15,253 bases of DNA from Methanobacteriota archaeon. GTDB taxonomy: Archaea; Halobacteriota; Syntropharchaeia; JACQPP01. Numbering within the stretch: position 1 is the stretch's first letter; each line of letters opens with the position of its first letter. Location: NCBI GenBank assembly GCA_016207465.1, contig JACQPP010000140.1:1-15253 (forward strand), in the 5' to 3' direction. The notes under the pieces were generated by a model. That model worked only from the letters and a program-made list of their open reading frames with translations, searched no databases and was not told where the DNA came from. Positions 7,143 to 13,094 of the stretch are shown piece after piece. The position numbers and the translations under genes are program-made.

Positions 7143-7179
7143 GTTTTTTCCACGCTCGCTACGCTCGCGTGGAAAAAAC
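7143..7179 (-). repeat. Perfect 13-bp hairpin just ahead of purM
   Basis: GTTTTTTCCACGC (7143-7155) pairs exactly with GCGTGGAAAAAAC (7167-7179), with an 11-base loop that reads GAGCGTAGCGA in the purM sense. It ends four bases before the TTG start codon. Stem and loop sizes equal those of the hairpin at 2717-2753, and the outer stem TTTTTTCC/GGAAAAAA equals that at 2798-2834. Confidence 0.85.
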
Positions 7180-7186
7180 ATAAAGG
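7179..7186 (-). promoter_or_regulatory. TATA-like box of purM
   Basis: On the minus strand CCTTTATG is the best TATA-like box between the protease stop (7248) and purM. It directly adjoins the hairpin, forming CCTTTATGTTTTTTCC, one base different from the block ahead of the phosphoesterase gene at 2791-2806. A start site about 25 bases on would fall in the hairpin loop. Confidence 0.4.
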
Positions 7187-7219
7187 TTGGCTGGGGTGGG
7201 GCTCGGTAGAGACTCCTTT

Positions 7220-7267
7220 TGTGAAATTTTTGCCAAAGGCAAAAATTTCACAGCCCGCGAAGCGGGC
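7220..7267 (-). terminator. Tandem hairpins at the 3' end of the S16 protease gene
   Basis: TGTGAAATTTTTGCC (7220-7234) pairs exactly with its complement at 7238-7252 around a 3-base loop. Next to it GCCCGC (7253-7258) pairs with GCGGGC (7262-7267). In the gene sense the GC hairpin is coding, the protease stop codon TGA (7248-7250) lies inside the first arm of the 15-bp hairpin, and the rest is 3' UTR. A terminator or mRNA-end stabiliser is the likeliest role; the structure also separates the protease operon from purM. Confidence 0.6.
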
Positions 7268-8096
7268 CCAGCGCAATCTCCATGGCCTCGGTGAGGTTCC
7301 GCACCTCGACCAGTGTGATGCCCTCCACCGGGACCCCCTCGCCCGGGGGGACCAGGAGGCGGGTGGCCCCAGTCTGGCTGGCCGCCTGGGCCTTCTCTCG
7401 GATTCCGGACACTTTCCCCACGGTCCCCGCCGCGGTGATGGTTCCGGTGGCCAGGGTCCCCGGGGCGATGCTGCGGTTCTGGAGCAGGTCGGAGAAGAGG
7501 AGGGCGAGGGGGAGCCCCGCGCTCTCCCCGTCCACGCTGGTGAAGTTGCCCTCGAAGGTGGCCTCCATGTCCCGCATCCCCAGGGGGACGCCGGTGGCCA
7601 GTTGGGCGGCCCGGAGGGCATCCCGGAGGCTCCGGTCGAGGGCGTCCCCGGTGGGGAGGGCGGAGCCGTTGACCAGGATGTCCCCTTTTCCGTGGCGCAG
7701 TTCCGCGCGGACCCGGAAGGCGACCCCCTGGTCTCCCCCTCCGCGCCGGGAGACCGTTCCCACCAGGGTGAGGTTCGCCGCCCGCCTCCGGGTGAGCTCG
7801 CTGACTCTCTCCCCCAGGTCGCGTGCCTCCGAGTCCCGCGTCCCCAGGGCGCTCCGGGTGTTCTCCAGGCTGCGGTTCAGGGAGGCCATGTCCCGGTTCA
7901 GCCGGAGGGTCTCGTCCTGGAGCCGCCGGACCTCGGAGCGGGCATCTCCCAGGCTCCCCCGCAGGGCCTCGGCGGCCCCCCGGGTGACATCGAGCTCCCT
8001 CTCCAGGCCCTGGGCCCGCTCGTAGTGCTGGAGGAGTCCCCCGCCCAGGAGAACCAGGAGGGCGAGGAGCAGGAGGGGAAGGAGGGGGCGAATCAT
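7248..8096 (-). CDS. Membrane-anchored Lon-type (S16) serine protease
   Basis: A 282-residue protein with a hydrophobic N-terminal anchor (about residues 4-22), a heptad-rich coiled-coil stretch (about 25-105) and a C-terminal Lon-type proteolytic domain. The Ser of the Ser-Lys dyad is S192 in SVDGESAGLPLALL (Lon: DGPSAG). The Lys is K235 in GKVSGIREK; the 43-residue spacing equals S679-K722 of E. coli Lon. There is no AAA ATPase domain, so it is like the ATP-independent archaeal COG1750 predicted proteases rather than LonB. With one N-terminal anchor the catalytic domain could face the outside, so it may process secreted or membrane proteins. It is the last gene of its operon, overlapping chorismate mutase by 4 bases (ATGA). 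Confidence 0.85.
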   Translation of the reverse strand: MIRPLLPLLLLALLVLLGGGLLQHYERAQGLERELDVTRGAAEALRGSLGDARSEVRRLQDETLRLNRDMASLNRSLENTRSALGTRDSEARDLGERVSELTRRRAANLTLVGTVSRRGGGDQGVAFRVRAELRHGKGDILVNGSALPTGDALDRSLRDALRAAQLATGVPLGMRDMEATFEGNFTSVDGESAGLPLALLFSDLLQNRSIAPGTLATGTITAAGTVGKVSGIREKAQAASQTGATRLLVPPGEGVPVEGITLVEVRNLTEAMEIALGPLRGL

Positions 8097-8389
8097 CCTC
8101 GGGGTGGCTTGCGTTCCCTCTTCTCCAGTCTCCGCTGGTGCTCCACGCTCATCTCGATGAGTTCCCGGAAGACCCGCCGCACCCGGCGGGGGTCCAGCCC
8201 CAGGCGGCGGGCGGCACTCTCGGCCTCGGCGAGCACCCGTCTCTCCTGGACGGGGTCCCGGATGGGCCTCCCCTGGCGCTCCTTGGCGTGGTAGATGTAC
8301 CCGGCGATTTTGATGCGACGGGCCATCAATTCCACCATCCTCCGGTCCACCTCGCGCACCTGCCGCCGGTGGGTGTCCAGGCTCGACAT
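8093..8389 (-). CDS. Chorismate mutase, AroQ type
   Basis: A 98-residue all-helical protein that turns chorismate into prephenate for phenylalanine and tyrosine. Family pattern: VREVDRRMVELMARRIKIAGYI, then AKERQGRPIRDP, then a final helix ELIEMSVEHQRRLE. Residues that fit the AroQ active site are R12, R25, K36, D45, E49 and Q85. The position that is Arg51 in the E. coli P-protein domain (usually DxxRE) appears to be Gln48 here (DPVQE), which may be a tolerated change. It sits three bases after shikimate kinase and overlaps the protease gene by four bases, so the two aromatic-pathway genes are co-expressed. Confidence 0.88.
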   Translation of the reverse strand: MSSLDTHRRQVREVDRRMVELMARRIKIAGYIYHAKERQGRPIRDPVQERRVLAEAESAARRLGLDPRRVRRVFRELIEMSVEHQRRLEKRERKPPRG

Positions 8390-8392
8390 GGT

Positions 8393-9244
8393 CTAGCGAA
8401 TCGGTCCTCCCGGCGTGTTCTGGACCCGGGTCTCAAGGACCTTTCCCCATCTCTTCCAGGCGCGGGCGAGCCCCGGGGCCCCCCGCCGGGGGAGGAGGGC
8501 CGCATAGGCGGGGCCGGTCCCGGAGAGGCTGGCCCCCTGCACCCCCCTCTGGAGGGCCTCCAAGAGGGGCTCCAGGGGGGCCCCGAGGGCCTGGGTGGTG
8601 AGCAGGCCGTTCAGGAGCATCGCCTCCTCCAGACGGTCCCCCATGGCCAATGTGAAGGCGTGGCGGGAGGCCGGGGCGTAGGCCCGGAGGCGCGCCACCG
8701 GGGTGTGGGCGGTGTAGGCCCGCTTGGGCGGGATGAGGAGCAGCACCCGGCGGTCCAGGCGTCCCCGCCGGAGCACCCGCATCCGGCGGTTGTCGGTGAG
8801 CACATATCCCCCCATCATGGAGGCCGTGGCGTCGTCGTAGGCCCCGGTGATGGTGACCCCGGCCTGGCGGGCCGCCCGGACCCCTCGGTGCACCACCTGC
8901 TCCCGCCCGGCGGGGCGCCCGAGGGCCCGGAGGGTGGCCGCCACCACGGCGTTGGCGGCGGCGGAACTCGACTTGAGCCCCCGCGCCGGGGGAACCCCGC
9001 TCTCCACCTCCACATGGGCTCCCACCCGGCGGTCCCCGATGATGTCCTGGACCGCGGACCGGATGAGCCGGGTGTCCACCCGCTCCTCCATCCCCCAGGC
9101 CGTGGCGGTGATTCCATGGAGGTCCCCCCCCACTTCGACCCGGGCCCGGGTCTCCAGCCCGATGGCGAAGGCCCCCCCTCTCCAGTCGGGGATGGCGTTG
9201 ATGATGCTCGCCGCACCCCACGCCCGGGCCCTTCCAATGCTCAT
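8393..9244 (-). CDS. Archaeal shikimate kinase (GHMP kinase family)
   Basis: A 283-residue GHMP-superfamily kinase that phosphorylates shikimate at the 3-hydroxyl with ATP; it replaces the unrelated bacterial AroK in archaea. The phosphate-binding motif is PPARGLKSSSAAANAV (85-100), with a further conserved segment TGAYDDATASMMGG (133-146) and the C-terminal GHMP motif GASLSGTGPAYAALL (237-251). The start MSIGRARAWGAASIINAI is normal for the group. The ATG at 9242-9244 overlaps the endonuclease III stop by four bases, so the longer upstream reading is an artefact. It is followed by chorismate mutase, confirming the aromatic-pathway role. Confidence 0.92.
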   Translation of the reverse strand: MSIGRARAWGAASIINAIPDWRGGAFAIGLETRARVEVGGDLHGITATAWGMEERVDTRLIRSAVQDIIGDRRVGAHVEVESGVPPARGLKSSSAAANAVVAATLRALGRPAGREQVVHRGVRAARQAGVTITGAYDDATASMMGGYVLTDNRRMRVLRRGRLDRRVLLLIPPKRAYTAHTPVARLRAYAPASRHAFTLAMGDRLEEAMLLNGLLTTQALGAPLEPLLEALQRGVQGASLSGTGPAYAALLPRRGAPGLARAWKRWGKVLETRVQNTPGGPIR

Positions 9245-9876
9245 GCTCTCCTCGATGGGCACCCGGCGATGGGGCACCGGGGGCATTGGGGGCCGATGGG
9301 CCTGCAGATGTCCCTGCCGAACTGGACGAAGAGGTGGTTGAGGGGGAGCCAGTGGCGGCGCGGCACGAGGCGGGCGAGGGCCATCTCGGTTTCCTCGGGG
9401 CTCCGGGTCTTCACCCATCCGAGGCGGTTGGTGATGCGGTGGACGTGGGTGTCCACCGGGATGGCCTCCTGGCCGAAGCCGTAGACGAGGACGCAGTTGG
9501 CGGTCTTCCGCCCCACCCCGGGGACCCTTAGGAGTTCCTCCAGGGTGTCGGGGACCCGGCCCCCGTGGCGCTCCAGGAGGTGGTGGCAGGCCTCGATGAG
9601 GCGGCGGGCCTTGGTGGGGTAGAATCCCACGGGCCGGATGAGGCGCTCCAGGTCCCGGGGGCTCGCGCGGGCCATGGCCTCCGGGGTGGAGTAGCGGGCG
9701 AAGAGGCGCCGGGAGGCCTCCTCGGTGACCTCGTCCCGGGTCCGCTGGCTCAGGATGGTGGAGATGAGAACCGGGAATGGCTCTTCTCCCCGGTTTCCCA
9801 GGGCGGTCGTGTCCTCGGGGTAGAGGCGGCGGAGGGCCCGGAAGGTCGCCTCCATGTGGTTGGCCCGCGGGTCCAT
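9241..9876 (-). CDS. nth: Endonuclease III (DNA glycosylase/AP lyase)
   Basis: A 211-residue base-excision-repair enzyme that removes oxidised pyrimidines. The helix-hairpin-helix is LLRVPGVGRKTANCVLVYGF with catalytic K124; the catalytic Asp is D142 in PVDTHVHR; LISTILSQRTRD near residue 45 is also typical. Four cysteines at the end (C191, C198, C201, C206) form the [4Fe-4S] site; the spacing is 6-2-4 rather than the E. coli 6-2-5. The start at 9874-9876 is chosen because GGGGTGA (minus strand 9887-9881) sits at ribosome-binding distance and the longer reading overlaps the CBS gene. Four bases separate it from the CBS stop. Confidence 0.93.
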   Translation of the reverse strand: MDPRANHMEATFRALRRLYPEDTTALGNRGEEPFPVLISTILSQRTRDEVTEEASRRLFARYSTPEAMARASPRDLERLIRPVGFYPTKARRLIEACHHLLERHGGRVPDTLEELLRVPGVGRKTANCVLVYGFGQEAIPVDTHVHRITNRLGWVKTRSPEETEMALARLVPRRHWLPLNHLFVQFGRDICRPIGPQCPRCPIAGCPSRRA

Positions 9877-9880
9877 CTTC

Positions 9881-10315
9881 TCACCCCTTCTTGGGCGGCG
9901 CCCGGGCGGTCTCCTTGAGGGCGATGTCCCGGACAACCTTGTCCACGTCGAGGTAAACCCGGACCACATCGGTGCTGGTGACGATGCCCACCAGCCGGCC
10001 CCCCTGGACCACCGGGAGGCGGCGGAACTTGTGGGTGGACATGAGGTCGGCCACCTCGTCCACGCTCGCCTCGGGGCCGATGGTCTGCACCGGCGCGGTC
10101 ATCACCTGCTCCACCCGCATCTTGCGGGAGTTCTTCCCGGGGATGACAATCCGGTTGAGGAGGTCCCGCTCGGTGAGGATGCCCGCAATCCCCTCCTTCT
10201 CCGCCACCACCAGGCACCCAATCTGGTTGTCGCTCATGACGCGGGCGGCCTCGTCCACCGTCGCCTCCGGGGCCACGGTGAAGACCCGCCGGGACATGAG
10301 GTCCTTCACGCGCAT
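9881..10315 (-). CDS. Protein with two CBS domains
   Basis: A 144-residue stand-alone CBS pair. The first repeat is VKDLMSRRVFTVAPEATVDEAARVMSD... IGCLVVAEKEGIAGILTERDLL; the second is VEQVMTAPVQTIGPEASVDEVADLM... RRLPVVQGGRLVGIVTSTDVV. Such pairs bind adenosine nucleotides or SAM and act as energy sensors, but nothing here names the ligand or partner. The ATG at 10313-10315 gives MRVKDLMS directly; it lies about 30 bases from the TATA-like AAACTTATC, fitting a leaderless message. A TTG three codons earlier is a less likely start. First gene of the operon with nth, shikimate kinase, chorismate mutase and the protease, and divergent from the cytochrome operon. Confidence 0.88.
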   Translation of the reverse strand: MRVKDLMSRRVFTVAPEATVDEAARVMSDNQIGCLVVAEKEGIAGILTERDLLNRIVIPGKNSRKMRVEQVMTAPVQTIGPEASVDEVADLMSTHKFRRLPVVQGGRLVGIVTSTDVVRVYLDVDKVVRDIALKETARAPPKKG

Positions 10316-10340
10316 GAAGCCCAATAGGGGAGAAGAGGGG

Positions 10341-10349
10341 GATAAGTTT
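10341..10349 (-). promoter_or_regulatory. TATA box for the CBS-nth operon
   Basis: On the minus strand AAACTTATC lies about 30 bases ahead of the ATG at 10315, the right distance for a leaderless or very short-leader archaeal transcript. The plus-strand form GATAAGTTT recurs exactly at 10391-10399. Confidence 0.5.
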
Positions 10350-10351
10350 TT

Positions 10352-10373
10352 GTCGCGCGCCCGAGGTCGCGCG
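10352..10373. repeat. Direct repeat GTCGCGCG in the divergent promoter region
   Basis: GTCGCGCG occurs at 10352-10359 and 10366-10373, 14 bases apart, between the promoters of the CBS operon and the cytochrome operon. CGCGCG is self-complementary, so each half could also be a palindromic contact site. It may be an operator, but the motif is short and the genome is GC-rich. Confidence 0.35.
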
Positions 10374-10396
10374 TATCTATAAGAACTGGAGATAAG

Positions 10397-10404
10397 TTTA
10401 TAAG
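10397..10404 (+). promoter_or_regulatory. TATA box of the cytochrome operon
   Basis: TTTATAAG stands about 35 bases ahead of the ATG at 10436, giving a predicted leader of about ten bases. TCTATAAG at 10376-10383 is a weaker second candidate. Confidence 0.6.
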
Positions 10405-10435
10405 TGGACTATCTCATTCTTCGCAGGAACCCCTC

Positions 10436-11005
10436 ATGGCCTCCGCCTCTCCCGCCACCCGTTGGGTGCTACTGCTCTCGGTTCTGCTCCTCTGGGGGGG
10501 CTGGGCCCTGGGGGCCACCCCGGAGGCTCCTCCAGCGGCCCCGGCGGCGGGCGGCGACTCCATGGCCCCTCCGGCCAAGGCCCCGAACCCGGAGCGCGGG
10601 AAGGCACTCTTCGAGCAGAAGTGCGTCTCCTGCCACGGCAAGACAGGCCTCGGGGACGGGGTCTCGGGGGTGGCCCCGCCTCCAGCCAACTTCCACGACC
10701 TGGGCCGCTTCGCCGCCCGGAGCGACGCGGACCTCTTCAAGACCATCACCCTGGGGCGGTCGGGCACCATCATGCCCGCCTTCGCCGAATTGAACGACCA
10801 GCAGAAGTGGGACATCATCTCCTACCTCCGCTCCGAGTTCATGTACGAGCCGGTGGCCGCCGCCGGGGGCGGCGAGAAGGGCCCCAGGCCCCAGGAGATG
10901 GGATTCCACCTGCGGGCCTACTGGCTGGGCCTCCTCGGGCTGGGGGCCACCTTCCTCCTGATGCTCATCGCCTACGCCGTCGTCCGGTTCAGCAAGAAGA
11001 GGTAG
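10436..11005 (+). CDS. Membrane-anchored c-type cytochrome (class I, mono-heme)
   Basis: A 189-residue protein with an N-terminal signal or anchor helix (about 10-26), an Ala/Pro-rich linker, one class I cytochrome c domain and a C-terminal membrane helix (about 162-184) ending FSKKR. Heme attachment is C63-V-S-C66-H67, and the axial Met is probably M113 in SGTIMPAF. The order (signal, linker, heme domain, C-terminal anchor) puts the heme outside the cell, bound to the membrane. As first gene of the operon with Rieske and cytochrome b, it is most likely the cytochrome c1-like acceptor of electrons from the Rieske centre. The fold is of the small cytochrome cbb3-III type, not of classical c1. 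It is followed by the next gene after 2 bases. Confidence 0.9.
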   Translation: MASASPATRWVLLLSVLLLWGGWALGATPEAPPAAPAAGGDSMAPPAKAPNPERGKALFEQKCVSCHGKTGLGDGVSGVAPPPANFHDLGRFAARSDADLFKTITLGRSGTIMPAFAELNDQQKWDIISYLRSEFMYEPVAAAGGGEKGPRPQEMGFHLRAYWLGLLGLGATFLLMLIAYAVVRFSKKR

Positions 11006-11007
11006 CC

Positions 11008-11409
11008 ATGCGGGATGTCCTCGAGCAGGTGAAGGAAGGCAAGCTCACCGTGGAGCAGGCAGAGGCCGAGCTCCGGCGGCGGGCCGATGCCCCCGTGAAC
11101 CCCCTGGGGACCCCGGAGCCCCTGGGCCAGGTGGTCCAGTACGAGCCCCCGGAGGAACCCAGCCGCGCCCTGGTCGGGGTCATGGCGGCCCTCACCGCCT
11201 GCGAGGTCCTCTTCGACATGCTGGTGGTCCTCTGGATTGTGAACCGCTGGGACCAGATGGAGGCCTCCCTCTGGGCGGGGATGGCCTTCCTCATCCTGGC
11301 GGTCCTCCTCCTCCTCTACTGGCGCTACATGCTCCCCGACGAAATCATCATCAAGAAGCGGAGGTGGAAGCAGGTGCCCAACAAGAACGAGCCCTGGTCC
11401 CCGCTGTAG
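11008..11409 (+). CDS. Small two-helix membrane protein of the cytochrome b operon
   Basis: A 133-residue protein not recognised as a known subunit. The first 25 residues, MRDVLEQVKEGKLTVEQAEA, resemble the short SHOCT-like helical hairpin (EGKISxEEAxxLL). A Pro-rich linker follows, then two membrane helices (about 60-80 and 88-106) and a basic cytoplasmic tail. With two helices both ends would be on the same, probably cytoplasmic, side. GAGGT six bases ahead of the ATG at 11008 and a 2-base gap from the cytochrome c stop support translation as part of the operon. The position between cytochrome c and Rieske suggests an accessory or assembly subunit. The same frame continues upstream as a shadow of the cytochrome c gene, which I reject. 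Confidence 0.8.
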   Translation: MRDVLEQVKEGKLTVEQAEAELRRRADAPVNPLGTPEPLGQVVQYEPPEEPSRALVGVMAALTACEVLFDMLVVLWIVNRWDQMEASLWAGMAFLILAVLLLLYWRYMLPDEIIIKKRRWKQVPNKNEPWSPL

Positions 11410-11410
11410 C

Positions 11411-12127
11411 ATGGCCCAGGACAACACGCCCGTAATGGGGCCGGAGGAAGGGCTCACCCGCCGGATGTTCCTGAAGGTGACCGTGGGGGCCGCCGCCGTG
11501 GGCGCCCTGGCGAGCACCGCCGCCGCCACCTTCCTCTCCCTCGCCCCCTACAAGAAACCCGGCATCAAGCTGAAGGAGGCCCCCTTCCTCTACACCGCCG
11601 ACGATACCGCCATCAAGCTCAAGGTGTGGTATGCCTCCAAGGTGGGCCAGGAGGCCGTGGTCTCCGACTTCACGGAGGCGGGCATGGGGGCCCAGGCCAC
11701 CTGGAACGGCTTCCCCGCCGTCCTCATCCGCATTGACCCCCGGAAGTCCCTCAACCTCGGCGGGGCCGCCTCCACGGTGAACGACCAGGGCTTCACCTTC
11801 CCCGTGGTCCCCAACGCCCCCGGGGTGGAGCAGAACATCGTGGCCCTCTGGGGCACCTGCCCCCACGCCTGCTGCCGCCCCAACTGGCGGGTGTCCCGCC
11901 CCGAGGTGCAGAACCTCATCTGGTGCATCTGCCACGACTCCCGCTACGACCCCCACGCCATCGTCACCGACAACTACAAGGGCAAGAGATACCGGGGGGC
12001 CATGTGGCAAGGGGGCCCCGCCAAGCGCGCCCTCCCCCAGATTCCCATCAAGATTGTGGATGGGCGCATCATCGGCGCACCGGAGAAGCCCGACTGGTAT
12101 GTCTACTGCGGGGTGGATGTGGAATGA
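11411..12127 (+). CDS. Rieske [2Fe-2S] iron-sulfur protein
   Basis: A 238-residue Rieske protein with a twin-arginine signal-anchor, TRRMFLKV (R17, R18) followed by an Ala-rich hydrophobic stretch, which implies export of the folded protein by Tat while staying anchored. Cluster ligands are C150 and H152 in CPHACC and C172... more exactly C172 and H175 in CICHDS; C155 and C174 are placed to form the usual disulfide. The later GGPAKRALPQIPIKIVDGRIIG matches the third Rieske loop. Two changes from the consensus: CTHLGC is CPHACC, and CPCHGS is CICHDS, with Asp in place of Gly next to the His ligand. It lies one base after the previous stop and overlaps the cytochrome b start. The role is electron transfer from quinol to the cytochrome c. 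Confidence 0.93.
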   Translation: MAQDNTPVMGPEEGLTRRMFLKVTVGAAAVGALASTAAATFLSLAPYKKPGIKLKEAPFLYTADDTAIKLKVWYASKVGQEAVVSDFTEAGMGAQATWNGFPAVLIRIDPRKSLNLGGAASTVNDQGFTFPVVPNAPGVEQNIVALWGTCPHACCRPNWRVSRPEVQNLIWCICHDSRYDPHAIVTDNYKGKRYRGAMWQGGPAKRALPQIPIKIVDGRIIGAPEKPDWYVYCGVDVE

Positions 12128-13089
12128 TGGCCGCTGAAGCGCTGGCCGCCAGCCCCGCTCCTGGCTTCTTCGCCCAGAACCCCCTGGTCCCCGTCGTCCT
12201 CGGCCTCATCATCGCCCTCAGCGTCGTCTTCCTCGCCCTGGTCTTCACCGGCATCATCGGCCCCAAGGCCAAGGAGCGCCTCGACCGCAAGCGCCAGGCC
12301 ATCCGCCAGCTCGGCGATCGCAAGCCCCTCACCCTCATCGAGAAGACCTACCTCATCCTCTTCGCCTGGATTGACGAGCGCCTCCGCCTCCGCCACTTCT
12401 CCGAGCAGTTGGCCCTCATGCCCGCCAGGGACGCCTACTACACCATCCACCGCCAGATGCCCACCAGCCACAGCGACAAATACAACGTGAAGAGCGTCTG
12501 GGCCTGGTACCCCTTCTACTGCCTCGGCGGCCTCGCCTTCGTGGTCTTCCTCGAACTGGTCATCACCGGGGTCGTCCTCGGCTTCTACTACATCCCCTCC
12601 GGCGTGGTCAAGGCCGCCGGGGCCCCCTCCCCCGCCTACGAGAGCGTGGGCTTCATCATGACCGATGTCCCCTTCGGCTACATCATGCGCTCCCTCCACC
12701 ACTGGGGGACCCACGTGTTCGTCGCCATCGTCTTCCTCCACATGATGCGCGTCTTCTTCACCGGCTCCTACAAGAACCCCCGCGAGCTCAACTGGATTAT
12801 CGGCCTCATCCTCCTCCAGGTGACCCTCTTCTTCGGCTACTCCGGCTACCTCCTCCCCTGGGACACCCTCGCCGTGGGCGCCGCCACCATCGGGGTCAAC
12901 ATGGCCACCTCCCTCCCCGGCCTCGGCCCCATCGCCGCCAACCTGGTCTTCGGCGGCGTCACCCTCAGCCCCGCCACCGTCCTCCGCATGTACTGGTTCC
13001 ACATCTTCATCCTCCCCGCCATCGGCACCGTCCTCATGATTGTCCACATGCTCATCGTCTGGATCCAGGGCGTGGCGGAGCCCCACTGA
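12124..13089 (+). CDS. Cytochrome b, b6-type N-terminal half
   Basis: A 321-residue protein with an extra N-terminal membrane helix (about 20-45), a polar segment FAWIDERLRLRHF that resembles the b6 N-terminus (WFEERL), and the four core helices A-D. Heme ligands: H192 and H206 in helix B (13 residues between), H293 and H308 in helix D (14 between). The 14-residue spacing in helix D is that of cytochrome b6 and split Gram-positive cytochromes, not of mitochondrial cytochrome b (13). GYSGYLLPWDTLAVGAATIGVN is the conserved Qo-side segment. C133 in FYCLGG sits where Cys35 of plant b6 attaches heme ci. ATG 12124 overlaps the Rieske stop (ATGA); ATG 12127 is equally possible. At about 100 residues longer than plant b6, the extra length is all N-terminal. 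Confidence 0.92.
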   Translation: MMAAEALAASPAPGFFAQNPLVPVVLGLIIALSVVFLALVFTGIIGPKAKERLDRKRQAIRQLGDRKPLTLIEKTYLILFAWIDERLRLRHFSEQLALMPARDAYYTIHRQMPTSHSDKYNVKSVWAWYPFYCLGGLAFVVFLELVITGVVLGFYYIPSGVVKAAGAPSPAYESVGFIMTDVPFGYIMRSLHHWGTHVFVAIVFLHMMRVFFTGSYKNPRELNWIIGLILLQVTLFFGYSGYLLPWDTLAVGAATIGVNMATSLPGLGPIAANLVFGGVTLSPATVLRMYWFHIFILPAIGTVLMIVHMLIVWIQGVAEPH

Positions 13090-13094
13090 CGCCC

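Noticed and set aside
7139..7621. Long N-terminal extension of PurM
   Set aside because: It overlaps the S16 protease gene and passes through two hairpins; PurM homology starts at the TTG at 7138.
8138..9484. 448-codon plus-strand frame over chorismate mutase, shikimate kinase and nth
   Set aside because: Spans three well-supported, overlapping minus-strand genes; Pro/Gly/His-rich with no motif.
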